Source of the DNA: Proteus vulgaris
GTDB lineage: Bacteria > Pseudomonadota > Gammaproteobacteria > Enterobacterales > Enterobacteriaceae
DNA length: 64,000 nt
Assembly (NCBI RefSeq): GCF_016239305.1
Contig: NZ_JAEHOQ010000008.1
Span: 62,001-126,000, forward strand
Direction: 5' to 3'
Shown here one piece after another: positions 32,354-41,030 of this stretch. Within the stretch, counting starts at the first letter, position 1; every line of letters begins with the position of its first letter. The notes below the pieces were generated by a model. It did no database searches and was not told where the DNA came from. It worked only from the letters and a program-made list of their open reading frames with translations. The position numbers and the translations under genes are program-made.

Positions 32354-33799
32354 ATGGAAGAAAATCAACAAAAGCTGTCATTAGCGGTTAATAACGCTAT
32401 CAAGGCAGTTGCTAGAGCAAGAATGGATTATGTTTCTGGCGGCATTGGTATCAATAACACAAAGCGACCAAGAATATGGAATGAATTTGGTTACCCAGAG
32501 AATTTAACATTCGATGATTTTTATAATGCATACGATAGGAATGCGTTAGGTGGAGCTGCGATAGATCGATATATCTCTGGGTGTTGGATTGATATTCCAG
32601 AACTATTCGAGGGAGATGAGGAGGCAGATAAGGATGGCTCTACAGAATGGGATAATCATTTAAATAAACTACTCAAAAGGCATTGGGAACAAATCAAAGA
32701 AGCGGACAAGCGTAATTTAATTGGTCGTTATTCTGCGTTAATTATTCAAATAAGAGATAATAAACAATGGAATGAGCCTGTTGATATCAGTGTTGTTAAG
32801 CGCTTAAAAGAAAAGTCTATAGTCAGATTCATCCCGGTATGGGAGGCGCAACTTGACCCGAAGAATTGGTATGAAGACCCATCTGATGAGTGGTATGGGT
32901 ATCCTTCAATGTACGCATTTACTGAAATTCCAGTTAGCACTGATAGTGATGGTTCACCCAATAGAATTATTGATATACATCCAGATAGGGTAATTATTTT
33001 TGCCGAAGGCTCCGCTGATGGGAAACTAACATCTGGATCGCCATTGTTGCGCAAAGGCTACAACAAGCTACTAGACGCAGAAAAAGTATCTGGCGGTAGT
33101 GCTGAGGGATTCTTAAAAAATGCCAGTAGACAGCTTAATTATTCGTTCAGTAAAGACACTGATTTTCAGAGGTTAGCTGAAGCGTTAGGCACAGATATGA
33201 GTGGGCTTGCTGACGCACTGGATGAGCAAGTAAGGCGGTTAAATAAGAGTATAGATGCTTCAGTTATGATGCAAGAAGGAACCGCAGGCGTACTCTCTGT
33301 TACGCCAGCAGACCCAGAGCCAACTTGGCGCACTATTCTTGCTGAATTTGCCGCCTCCATTAATATGCCAGTTAAGGTGCTTATCGGGCAGGTTACAGGA
33401 GAACGAGCCTCAACCGAGGATATGAAAGACTGGGCGAAAACATGCATGTCTCGTCGCAGAGGGTTCTTAACTTCTGTTATCGAAAGTCTAGTTTCGCGGT
33501 TATGGTCAATTGGGGTTATTGATCAAAGAGAAGAAATAACAGTTAGCTGGTCTGATTTACTCGCACCAAGCCAGTCTGAAAAGCTAGATAATATGAGTAA
33601 AGCTGCTGATGTTGCACAAAAAACACAAGCATCATTTGGTTACTCTGTGTTGATGGAAAATGAAATCAGGGCGCTGGGTGAATATCCGACTTTAAAAGAG
33701 TTTGATAATACTGAGCCACCAGAAGAAGGTAAAAAAGGAGATCCATTAATTGATGATGATGAATCAAAAGATAGGGTCACCGATAATACCGAGAAATAA
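32354..33799 (+). CDS. Portal protein (DUF1073 / Phage_portal_3 type)
   Basis: The portal forms the dodecameric DNA gate of the head. The 481-residue product from ATG 32354 (AGGG upstream) has the DUF1073 signature QVTGERASTEDMKDWAKTC near residue 345 and an acidic C-terminal tail. It follows the terminase and overlaps the MuF-like gene by 50 bp. The family name has been linked to anti-CBASS Acb1 in databases, but the context here is a portal. Confidence 0.9.
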   Translation: MEENQQKLSLAVNNAIKAVARARMDYVSGGIGINNTKRPRIWNEFGYPENLTFDDFYNAYDRNALGGAAIDRYISGCWIDIPELFEGDEEADKDGSTEWDNHLNKLLKRHWEQIKEADKRNLIGRYSALIIQIRDNKQWNEPVDISVVKRLKEKSIVRFIPVWEAQLDPKNWYEDPSDEWYGYPSMYAFTEIPVSTDSDGSPNRIIDIHPDRVIIFAEGSADGKLTSGSPLLRKGYNKLLDAEKVSGGSAEGFLKNASRQLNYSFSKDTDFQRLAEALGTDMSGLADALDEQVRRLNKSIDASVMMQEGTAGVLSVTPADPEPTWRTILAEFAASINMPVKVLIGQVTGERASTEDMKDWAKTCMSRRRGFLTSVIESLVSRLWSIGVIDQREEITVSWSDLLAPSQSEKLDNMSKAADVAQKTQASFGYSVLMENEIRALGEYPTLKEFDNTEPPEEGKKGDPLIDDDESKDRVTDNTEK

Positions 33800-34748
33800 G
33801 GCGGACCCGACACAGTCAGGAAAGCCAGTCAGAAAAATGTACCGCGATATCGAAAACCGGTATCACGAACTGAAAAAAGCACTCCGCCAACTGCTAGACC
33901 TGTCATTGACCGGCAGAGAACGAAATCAGAACTCACTTTACAGCTATATCCTCGCTAAAAACGCACAGAACGAACCAGATTCGCTTATCAGGGTTAACGC
34001 GGGTGTTTATTCGTATGATCTGGCTGAGAGGCCTGATGAGTACGCACGATTCCTTGAACGGCTGCAATCTATTCTGGATGAGTACCTGCTTGAGGGTGGG
34101 AATGAAAATCTGTGGGCGTTCAGCCATGTTGCGGCGGAGTATGACCGAGGCACACTGAATGCGTATACCAACCTGTCGTTACAGTCAGAGGTGTATGCGT
34201 CACAGACCACTCTCACTTACCTGATGTCGCAGCCTGCGTATCAGAACCAGATAGCTGCCGCGTTTATCTCAACGTTCAGCGACTGGAGGGGTATTTCTGA
34301 TGCCGCCCGTGCCGACCTTTCAAACATCATCGGCACATCGATAGCAAGAGGGGTTAATCCAAGAGAAACGGCAAGGGTAATCAGCAAGCGATTAGATGTA
34401 TCAATGTCCAACGCAAAGCGCATAGCTCAAACGGAACAAGTGGGAGCGTTACGCAGAGCTAATTGGAATGAAACTACATGGGCTAGTGAATCGCTAGGGC
34501 TAAAAACAGGATTGTTATGGTTGTCAGCACTAAAGCCAACCACGCGCAGCTGGCATGCAGCACGACACGGCAAGGTGTTCACTGTCGAAGAAGTCGAAGC
34601 GTTCTACGCTGATGGCGGCAACCGGTTTAACTGCTACTGCGCGACACAACCGGTACTACTGAATGACGACGGGACGATTTACAACAAAGGCATTATTGAC
34701 CGGCTGACAGCAGAGCGGAAAGCCTGGTCAACAGACGAAGATTCATAA
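33750..34748 (+). CDS. Head morphogenesis protein, Mu gpF-like
   Basis: MuF proteins are minor head proteins linked to the portal. The 332-residue product has a helical N-terminal part, a segment of repeat-like helices (SNIIGTSIARGVNPRETARVISKRL, AKRIAQTEQVGALRRAN) and the C-terminal MuF cysteine motif (GGNRFNCYCAT). No toxin-like C-terminal extension is present. The gene looks more GC-rich than its neighbours. Confidence 0.9.
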   Translation: MMMMNQKIGSPIIPRNKADPTQSGKPVRKMYRDIENRYHELKKALRQLLDLSLTGRERNQNSLYSYILAKNAQNEPDSLIRVNAGVYSYDLAERPDEYARFLERLQSILDEYLLEGGNENLWAFSHVAAEYDRGTLNAYTNLSLQSEVYASQTTLTYLMSQPAYQNQIAAAFISTFSDWRGISDAARADLSNIIGTSIARGVNPRETARVISKRLDVSMSNAKRIAQTEQVGALRRANWNETTWASESLGLKTGLLWLSALKPTTRSWHAARHGKVFTVEEVEAFYADGGNRFNCYCATQPVLLNDDGTIYNKGIIDRLTAERKAWSTDEDS

Positions 34749-34764
34749 CCAAAGAGGCCACCAC

Positions 34765-36159
34765 ATGAAGCTTTCGGGTATTCATGTTAAATCGCTGGCT
34801 ATCAACTCCTCCAATATCTCAACTGAAACCATCGACGGTGACGAGCATATCGTCATTCGCGGCGTTGTGCCTGTTGTTGATGACGTTGTGATGAACGGGG
34901 GGCTGTATCCGGCCAGCGAAATTAACAAAAGCTTTCAGTCGATGGAGGGGCGGCAGTGCCCGTACGGGCATCCCAAAATCGGCACAGATTACGTATCGGC
35001 TGACACGCCGAGAGCAGTAAACCAGTTTCATATCGGCGCATGGGCTGAGAATGTCCGCAAAGATGGTGAAAGAGTCGTCATGGACGTGAAGGTCAACCGT
35101 CGGTTTGCTGATGCCACTGAGAAAGGCAAAGAGTTCCTTGCCCGTGTGGATGACATCATTGCCGGTAACAGCACAGACCCGATCCACGTCTCTACCGGAT
35201 TATTGTTGCAACGTGAGCAGAACAAGGGTAAGTCAAAAGGCAAGCCATATACATGGGTCGCAAGAAATATGCACTTTGATCACATTGCCATTCTTCCGGC
35301 TAGTGAACCAGGGGCTGCCACACCAAAAGACGGTGTCGGGATGTTTGTTAATAGCAAAGGTGAAAAGCTAAATATTGAATTGGCTGATTTAATTGATGCG
35401 GCAAACTGCACTGAATCCGGTTTTTTCAACAAAACGAAGTTCTTCTTCACCAACAGATCAAACTTCTCTTTCGAGGATATCCATAAAGCACTGCGCGATG
35501 CCCTGAGAGAACAATCATCAGGTGACGACTGGCCTTATCCGGAAACAGTTTGGCCTGATAAATTTATCTACTACAAATCAGGTAAAACGTACCAGCAAAA
35601 GTATCTCATTGACGACAACGGCGAAGCTGATCTTGTCGGTGAGCCCATTGAAGTTGTGCGCAAGCCAACAGAGTACGAAGTAAAAACCAATAAGGAAAAT
35701 GACCCGATGAAACAAATCATCACTAATGCGCTGAAGGCGAAAGGTATCGAGACAGAAGGTAAATCCGATACTGAATTACTGGATGCGTACAACCAAATGA
35801 ACGCAGAAGAAAAGAAAGAAGAAACGCCAGAAGAAAAGGCTGCGCGTGAGAAAAAAGAAAAAGAAGAAAAGGATAAATCTGACACGGCAAACAACAGTGA
35901 TCTGCAGCAGCAAATCACATCCGCCGTAAATGCGGCGATCGCCCCACTTCAAGCGCAGTTAAACGCTAGCGCAGACAAAGAAGTAAATACCATGCGTGAT
36001 GCCGTGAAAGCTAAATTCGGCATGTCAGATATCGCCGTTAACGCACTAAGTGGCGACCCACTGAAAGAACTGTACGCGCAATGCAATGCATCTCATGGCT
36101 TGAATGGTTCATTCCAGCAAGTCAATTCATCTCAGTCAGTTTCAGATATGCCGGAGTAA
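34765..36159 (+). CDS. Prohead protease (DUF2213) fused to a scaffold-like C-terminus
   Basis: DUF2213 proteins are phage capsid maturation proteases. In this 464-residue product, residues 1-200 carry the DUF2213 core (GHPKIGTDYVSADTPRAVNQFHIG, VSTGLLL, FDHIAILP). A middle region follows, and from about residue 315 there is a charged, coiled-coil, scaffold-like domain. An in-frame ATG at 35707 with a ribosome site could make the scaffold separately, as lambda Nu3 is made within C. Confidence 0.88.
   Translation: MKLSGIHVKSLAINSSNISTETIDGDEHIVIRGVVPVVDDVVMNGGLYPASEINKSFQSMEGRQCPYGHPKIGTDYVSADTPRAVNQFHIGAWAENVRKDGERVVMDVKVNRRFADATEKGKEFLARVDDIIAGNSTDPIHVSTGLLLQREQNKGKSKGKPYTWVARNMHFDHIAILPASEPGAATPKDGVGMFVNSKGEKLNIELADLIDAANCTESGFFNKTKFFFTNRSNFSFEDIHKALRDALREQSSGDDWPYPETVWPDKFIYYKSGKTYQQKYLIDDNGEADLVGEPIEVVRKPTEYEVKTNKENDPMKQIITNALKAKGIETEGKSDTELLDAYNQMNAEEKKEETPEEKAAREKKEKEEKDKSDTANNSDLQQQITSAVNAAIAPLQAQLNASADKEVNTMRDAVKAKFGMSDIAVNALSGDPLKELYAQCNASHGLNGSFQQVNSSQSVSDMPE
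35707..36159 (+). CDS. Possible internal-start scaffolding protein
   Basis: ATG 35707 is in frame with the protease gene and is preceded by AAGGAAA about 9 bases upstream. The product (150 aa, MKQIITNALKAKGIETEGKSD...) would be the Glu/Lys-rich coiled-coil scaffold alone, without the protease. Confidence 0.45.
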   Translation: MKQIITNALKAKGIETEGKSDTELLDAYNQMNAEEKKEETPEEKAAREKKEKEEKDKSDTANNSDLQQQITSAVNAAIAPLQAQLNASADKEVNTMRDAVKAKFGMSDIAVNALSGDPLKELYAQCNASHGLNGSFQQVNSSQSVSDMPE

Positions 36160-36162
36160 AAC

Positions 36163-36603
36163 ATGGCGAATAAAAAACGTGTAATTCATGCGGGTGGCGT
36201 ATTCACTAACCCATTACTACACCGCGAAGGTGCGGCAACAGTTGATACCAAGGCGGGTATTGTCGGCTTCTATGATGAGACTACCGCTAAATTTACGCCA
36301 TCGGTTGATGGTAAAGAAGCAAATGTTTTGTATGTGTCCGACTTTGATTATCTTCGCTGTCAGTCAGTTGATGATGCAATCAAGGCTGGCGATTGGGTTG
36401 TTGCAATTCAACCAATGCAAGGTTTGTTTTTAAATGTGCGCGCCGCTGCTGGTACATACAAGAAAGGTCAAGCGGTTATTGTTGCTAACGGTCAGATCAC
36501 ACTGGCCACAGGTGCTGAAGGTGAGGCAGTATTTGCCTATATTGAAGAAGATACAGCCTTAACCGTTACGGCGGGTGAGCTGGTTCGCGTTGTGTTCAAG
36601 TAA
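36163..36603 (+). CDS. Head decoration-like protein
   Basis: The 146-residue, beta-rich protein (MANKKRVIHAGGVFTNPLLHREGAATVD) lies directly before the major capsid gene, where decoration or stabilising proteins are encoded. The later part (VANGQITLATGAEGEAVFAYIEEDTALTVTAGELVRVVFK) fits a small beta-barrel. The assignment rests on position and fold type. Confidence 0.7.
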   Translation: MANKKRVIHAGGVFTNPLLHREGAATVDTKAGIVGFYDETTAKFTPSVDGKEANVLYVSDFDYLRCQSVDDAIKAGDWVVAIQPMQGLFLNVRAAAGTYKKGQAVIVANGQITLATGAEGEAVFAYIEEDTALTVTAGELVRVVFK

Positions 36604-36613
36604 GGAGAACTGA

Positions 36614-37678
36614 ATGTTTTATTTTTCAACTAAGAAGGCAACCGAAACGGGAAACCTTGAAGCAAACCAAGCGCAATTCGGTGCGTTAAGTTTAGAGCGT
36701 AACTCGTCTGCTCAGGCTGTGGCTGATTTCATTTCTCGCGCTCGTAATGTTCCTGCTTTAGATGCTACCAATGCGATAGATGACATTAAACGTCTGTACA
36801 AAGCATATGACCAGACTGTGTTAGCTGAATTCCAGCCAAATACTGAATTCACATTGTTAAACGACCTCATGGGCCTATCTCGTTCAGTTCGTATTGATGA
36901 GTCGGTCTATGAATATGCGCGTAAAGGTGGCGGTGGCGTAGCTCATACGTCAATGAGCGGTCAGGTTGGTGCGTTACTTGAGGCTAGCGCTTATAGCTTT
37001 GATGGAACTATGGTGCCAATTCATGACACGGGGTTCAAGTTTACATGGCGAGACCCGATTTTCGGTAAGGGATCTGCATTGGCTTCATTGGCTGACGCGC
37101 AAAAAGATTCTGTCGATACTGTTCGTCGCAAATACCTTGATTTTATCTGGAATGGTTTCCGTGACGCTGCAGGTAACTTCATTAGCTTTGATGGCAAGAC
37201 ATTTAAAGGCCTACGTAGTGATGAGCGTGTAGCGCAGGTCGCATTAACTATCAACTTTTCAACAGAGCAAGACGGCAAGAAAATCCGCGCAGAAATAATC
37301 AAACTGCGTGATGTTCTGAAGTTGAAGAACCTGCAATATGGCGAGCAAACCTGGTATGTCTCAGGTGAAATTCTGTCTAATTGGGAATCTATCTACTTCG
37401 ACGTGAATCAAACCCGCACCATTCTTGAGGAAATCAAGAAAATCACGGGCATCAAAGACATTAAGGAAGATTACGAACTGAAAGGTAATGAAGTTCTGAT
37501 TATTCCGCTGAGTGCCGGCGTTATTGCTCCTATTGTTGGTCAGGCATTTGGTACTGTTGCTGATCCACGCCAGTTCTATAACTCTGACTATGTATGGCGC
37601 ACGTGGGGTGCTGCTGGTCTGATGGTTAAGCAAGACATCAGTAATCATTTCTCAGTTGTTCATGCGAAAGGTAATTAA
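36614..37678 (+). CDS. Major capsid protein (HK97-fold, DUF6260-like)
   Basis: The 354-residue protein forms the icosahedral shell. Its length, its place after the protease and decoration genes, an N-terminal extended region, and core segments such as VRIDESVYEYARKGGGG and the ending YVWRTWGAAGLMVKQDISNHFSVVHAKGN support the call. The specific DUF is from memory. Confidence 0.88.
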   Translation: MFYFSTKKATETGNLEANQAQFGALSLERNSSAQAVADFISRARNVPALDATNAIDDIKRLYKAYDQTVLAEFQPNTEFTLLNDLMGLSRSVRIDESVYEYARKGGGGVAHTSMSGQVGALLEASAYSFDGTMVPIHDTGFKFTWRDPIFGKGSALASLADAQKDSVDTVRRKYLDFIWNGFRDAAGNFISFDGKTFKGLRSDERVAQVALTINFSTEQDGKKIRAEIIKLRDVLKLKNLQYGEQTWYVSGEILSNWESIYFDVNQTRTILEEIKKITGIKDIKEDYELKGNEVLIIPLSAGVIAPIVGQAFGTVADPRQFYNSDYVWRTWGAAGLMVKQDISNHFSVVHAKGN

Positions 37679-37687
37679 GGGGGATTT

Positions 37688-37930
37688 ATGGCACTGGTAA
37701 AAGTAGTTTCAAATAACTTCTTCGCTGGTGCCGGCTTTCTAAAGGTAGAAGCCGGTAGCCAAATGACAATGTCAGATGAATGCGCGAAAGAGTGGGAAAA
37801 GGCTGGTTTGGTTGAAATTCTCTCATCGGGTGATATTGAAGTAGCATCACATAGTAACGATAATTCTGAACAGCCTGAACAGCCTGAACAGCCTGAACAA
37901 GCAAAAGCGAAACAGAGCGGTAAAAAATAA
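37688..37930 (+). CDS. Small head-associated protein with EQP repeats
   Basis: The 80-residue protein (MALVKVVSNNFFAGAGFLKVEAGSQ) has a compact N-terminal part and a disordered C-terminal tail with EQP repeated and then AKAKQSGKK. It overlaps the next gene by one base. Similar small proteins follow capsid genes in many phages; the role is unknown. Confidence 0.65.
   Translation: MALVKVVSNNFFAGAGFLKVEAGSQMTMSDECAKEWEKAGLVEILSSGDIEVASHSNDNSEQPEQPEQPEQAKAKQSGKK
37867..37899 (+). repeat. 9-bp tandem repeat encoding EQP
   Basis: GAACAGCCT is repeated three times, followed by GAACAA, giving EQPEQPEQPEQ. Such arrays change length by slippage. Confidence 0.85.
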
Positions 37931-38298
37931 TGCAGATAACTCTTGATGACGTAAAGCCGATGATTGCGGAACTCGGGTTTACATTGCCTGATTCTGTGCT
38001 GTCGCTGTTACTGAGTCAGGTTAATGCAAAGTCCGGATGTCTCGAAGCCAACTACGACGAAACCACGCAGAAGTTGCTGCTGATTTACACTGTTGTGCGG
38101 CTGGCATCACTGTTTGGCGCACGAAAGATATCATCACAGAGCGCTCCTAACGGGGCGTCTCGTTCTTTTGCGTATGATTCTTCCGGTACTGATTATCTAC
38201 TGAACCAGATCCGCGCATGGGATAGTGCAGGATGCCTTGCTGATTTGCCATTATCTAGTAAAACGGTAGGCTTTTTTCGGGTGATTGGAGGTGTCTAA
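37930..38298 (+). CDS. Head-tail connector (adaptor) protein
   Basis: The 122-residue helical protein (MQITLDDVKPMIAELGFTLPDSVLSLLLSQVN) has the size and position of gp6-type head-tail adaptors of HK97-like phages. It overlaps both neighbours by one base. Confidence 0.72.
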   Translation: MQITLDDVKPMIAELGFTLPDSVLSLLLSQVNAKSGCLEANYDETTQKLLLIYTVVRLASLFGARKISSQSAPNGASRSFAYDSSGTDYLLNQIRAWDSAGCLADLPLSSKTVGFFRVIGGV

Positions 38299-38639
38299 TG
38301 AGTTCAGTTGCTAATTGGGCTTACACATCGTGGGCTACTCTGTGGAAACCAAACGGAAAAGATAAATACGGCAAAGTTACATTCTCTGAGCCGGTTCATT
38401 TTCTTTGTGGCTATGGTAGCGAGCTTAAATCTGGAAAGTTGGATATTGGCTCTGAAATCACTATCAAGTTAGTTTTTTGGACTGAATATGCAGATGCTAA
38501 AAAAGGTGACTTTATCGCTATTGGCAAGCACTCAGGTGATCCGTTATCTGTCGGCGCTGATGAAATCAAATTCATTGGGCGAGATGAGGATTTATTCGAG
38601 CACATTGCGGATGACTATACTCTGATAACGGCGGTGTGA
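38298..38639 (+). CDS. Head closure (stopper) protein
   Basis: The 113-residue, probably beta-barrel protein (MSSVANWAYTSWATLWKPNGKDKYGK...) contains IGRDEDLFEHIADDYTLITAV and occupies the stopper position between adaptor and neck proteins. Confidence 0.68.
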   Translation: MSSVANWAYTSWATLWKPNGKDKYGKVTFSEPVHFLCGYGSELKSGKLDIGSEITIKLVFWTEYADAKKGDFIAIGKHSGDPLSVGADEIKFIGRDEDLFEHIADDYTLITAV

Positions 38640-38640
38640 T

Positions 38641-39081
38641 ATGGCAGCAAGAGTAAGGGGTATTTTTCAGGCTAACGCAAACCTTAGAGCACTTGTGAAT
38701 GGCATTCAAGACAAAAGAGCTGCAAGAGCAATGTACATGGCGCTTAATATCGGAGCTAGCCAAGCGGCACTATATACACCTATTGATTCATCTACGCTTA
38801 TTAACTCACAGTTTCGTGAGATAACCGTAAGAGGAACCAGATTAACGGGCAGGGTTGGTTACTCTGCAAAATATGCCATGTATGTTCATAACGCGTCAGG
38901 AAAACTTAAAGGCCAGCCGAGAGCTGACTTTGGAGTCACTAGAGATGGTGTTTCTTTTGGTGGTGGTACAAAAACTGGGAAATACTGGGACCCTAGCGCT
39001 AAGCCGAGATTCTTAAAGGCTGGATTTGATGAGTCTCGTCAACAAATTGAGGAAGCGATAGAGCGGGAGATGCGAATATGA
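38641..39081 (+). CDS. Neck/tail-completion protein, HK97 gp10-like
   Basis: The 146-residue protein has the gp10 pattern: an N-terminal helix, YTPIDSSTLINS followed by VGYSAKYAMYVHNASG, and the final KPRFLKAGFDESRQQIEEAI. This family joins head and tail. It overlaps the tail terminator gene by 4 bp. Confidence 0.82.
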   Translation: MAARVRGIFQANANLRALVNGIQDKRAARAMYMALNIGASQAALYTPIDSSTLINSQFREITVRGTRLTGRVGYSAKYAMYVHNASGKLKGQPRADFGVTRDGVSFGGGTKTGKYWDPSAKPRFLKAGFDESRQQIEEAIEREMRI

Positions 39082-39446
39082 TACATGAAGCATTCGAACG
39101 CTACTTAAACAGAGGTAATTTGCTTGATGGTTTCATTGTTCAAAGGTTTGCGTGGGACGAAGAGGAAGATACAAGACACCAGCAATATGCAGTTATTCAG
39201 CCGGACGATAGTAGCGGTCGATTTGCTGATTTAGGTGCTGATGATTTCGTGGCGCTTATTCTTGTGTCTGCATGGAAAGACCCAGAGCCAACAGTGATAA
39301 GAGCTAATGAAATTCTAAATTACGTTGCTAACAACTCGTTAGATTGCGAACTCAATTCAATCTACAACTTAGGCGGTCTATCAAGACCCATACCGACAGA
39401 GGAAGGTCGGTTTATCTTTAAGCTTTCTTTCCGATGTACATCTTAA
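39078..39446 (+). CDS. Tail terminator protein (gpU-like)
   Basis: The 122-residue protein (MIHEAFERYLNRGNLLDGFIVQR...) sits directly before the tail tube gene. It shows the alternating strand pattern of tail terminators, with PIPTEEGRFIFKLSFRC at the end. Confidence 0.72.
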   Translation: MIHEAFERYLNRGNLLDGFIVQRFAWDEEEDTRHQQYAVIQPDDSSGRFADLGADDFVALILVSAWKDPEPTVIRANEILNYVANNSLDCELNSIYNLGGLSRPIPTEEGRFIFKLSFRCTS

Positions 39447-39464
39447 ATTAAACACATCTCAACG

Positions 39465-39487
39465 GGTCGCTTATGCGGCCTTTTTTA
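39465..39487 (+). terminator. Terminator between head and tail genes
   Basis: GGTCGC-TTAT-GCGGCC followed by six T, 18 bp after the tail terminator gene. It could set the ratio of tail tube transcripts. Confidence 0.8.
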
Positions 39488-39510
39488 TTTGCAAATAAAG
39501 AGGTTATAAC

Positions 39511-40266
39511 ATGGCACAATGCCCTGATGATAAAGGCCTAGTGATGGGTAACGCAGGTATTCTGCGCATTGCAAAAGGCTGTTCAAATCAATCACCATCT
39601 CAGATTCAATTTTTGCGATTAGGTGCATTAACAAGTAAATCGACAGACTTCGGTATGGAAACCGTCACGTCCAATGCCGATGATACGAAAGGCTTAGCAG
39701 AATCTATCGTCACTGGCGCTGACGTAACTATCAGTTTCGATGGTGAGCTTAAAAAAGCAGGTGTTGCGGGTTCAACTTCCGCTTTCGACATTGCTAAAGA
39801 AATTCTTGATGAAGTTAAAGCTGGTCGTCAACCTTCATACTGGGTTCAACTCGACATGAAAGGTGACGGCAGTGATGTTATTCAGGGGTACATGACTTTC
39901 ACGTCCTGGTCAATGGAGTTTCCAACAAAAGAAATCTCCACCTACTCTGGTGAGTTGAAAGTTGCTGATGCAGAAACGGTTGAATGGCTACAAGAAGAAA
40001 TCGCAGTTGTAAGTGTTACTGTCGAGCCAGCCACCTTGTCTGTGAAAGTGGGTGAAACTAAGACATTTACTGTCAAATTTACACCAACTGATGCGACTAA
40101 CAAAAACTACACTGCCGTAAGTGATAAGACGAGCTTTGCAACAGTTACCAAACTTGTGAATGTGGTCACTGTGCGTGGTGTTGCTGAAGGTACTGCAAAT
40201 ATCACTGTCACATCCGAAGATGCTAGTAAAACAGCCAAATGCGTGGTCACAGTTACCGCTGCTTAA
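39511..40266 (+). CDS. Major tail tube protein with C-terminal Ig-like (Big2) domain
   Basis: The 251-residue product has a tail-tube core (residues 1-165) and an added bacterial Ig-like domain from about residue 168 (VSVTVEPATLSVKVGETKTFTVKFTPTDATN... TVRGVAEGTANITVTSEDASKTAKC). Such domains decorate the tail surface and may bind cell-surface sugars, as in lambda gpV. Confidence 0.88.
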   Translation: MAQCPDDKGLVMGNAGILRIAKGCSNQSPSQIQFLRLGALTSKSTDFGMETVTSNADDTKGLAESIVTGADVTISFDGELKKAGVAGSTSAFDIAKEILDEVKAGRQPSYWVQLDMKGDGSDVIQGYMTFTSWSMEFPTKEISTYSGELKVADAETVEWLQEEIAVVSVTVEPATLSVKVGETKTFTVKFTPTDATNKNYTAVSDKTSFATVTKLVNVVTVRGVAEGTANITVTSEDASKTAKCVVTVTAA

Positions 40267-40315
40267 TATTACAAAGGGTGCTTTCGAGTGCCCTTGATAA
40301 TATTCAGGAGGGATT

Positions 40316-41008
40316 ATGACGCCTATTTTAGAAATCGGTGAGATGGTTGTCTCTACTGATAAAAATGTTTACTTATTTAGACCATCGTTCATCAATATGA
40401 CAAGAATTGGCGAGCCTAAACAGATTGTGAGTGCGTATGGTCAATTAAATGGGGCTGAGGTGCAAGAGTTAATTACTCGCGCCGTAATGAATTACAGGGT
40501 TATTCCTGAGTGGTTAATAAAAGCGATTAGCAAGCCAACGTACGGACGCAATATCCTGCAAGCGGCAATGATAGTGATGCAGGCGTGTTGTGATGATGAT
40601 TGTTCTGAAATCATTGGCGAATGGAAATCAGGTAAACGAGGTGTCGTCTATAAAAACGGCAAGATGCCAATCGCTGATATTATCGTTATTGCCAGAGAAT
40701 TATTCACTCACGGAATTATTGGTAAAGCGAAAATCCGCAAACTTCAACGCAACGAAGGTAAAAACGAATTCTCAGATGAGTTCATGGCAATTGATTACAT
40801 CAGTTCTGCTCGTGCGCACTTTGGCATGAACCGTGATGAAGCCGAACAGTTAACAATGACTGAATTTCAGATGATGCTCAAAGCTAAATACCCTGACGAG
40901 AAAGGCTTCACAAAAGAAGAATACGACAACATCATGAAGCAAGATGATAAGCGTAATGATGAGTTAATCAGTGGTAAGCGTCGACTGGTGAGTAGGAAGA
41001 GAAAGTAG
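40316..41008 (+). CDS. Tail assembly chaperone (DUF6246-like)
   Basis: The 230-residue protein lies between the tail tube and tape measure blocks, the position of gpG/gpGT. Its C-terminal half (FMAIDYISSARAHFGMNRDEAEQLTMTEFQMMLKAKYP) resembles the T-like extension of tail chaperones. It appears as one continuous frame, so no frameshift is needed. Confidence 0.75.
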   Translation: MTPILEIGEMVVSTDKNVYLFRPSFINMTRIGEPKQIVSAYGQLNGAEVQELITRAVMNYRVIPEWLIKAISKPTYGRNILQAAMIVMQACCDDDCSEIIGEWKSGKRGVVYKNGKMPIADIIVIARELFTHGIIGKAKIRKLQRNEGKNEFSDEFMAIDYISSARAHFGMNRDEAEQLTMTEFQMMLKAKYPDEKGFTKEEYDNIMKQDDKRNDELISGKRRLVSRKRK

Positions 41009-41030
41009 CCCATCCTTGGGCTTATTTTTT
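41007..41030 (+). terminator. Terminator after the tail chaperone
   Basis: AGCCCA-TCCT-TGGGCT followed by TATTTTTT. It marks the left edge of the inserted antirepressor block. Confidence 0.82.

Noticed and set aside
32354-33799. Anti-CBASS (Acb1-like) function for the DUF1073 protein
   Set aside because: The family name has been attached to portal proteins in databases; length, place after the terminase and portal-like sequence point to a portal.
37867-37899. CRISPR-like or regulatory direct repeat
   Set aside because: It is a simple in-frame 9-bp tandem repeat encoding EQP with no spacers.
40316-41008. Programmed frameshift in the tail chaperone
   Set aside because: The gene already holds both G-like and T-like parts in one frame, a terminator follows at once, and no slippery site leading into another frame was found.
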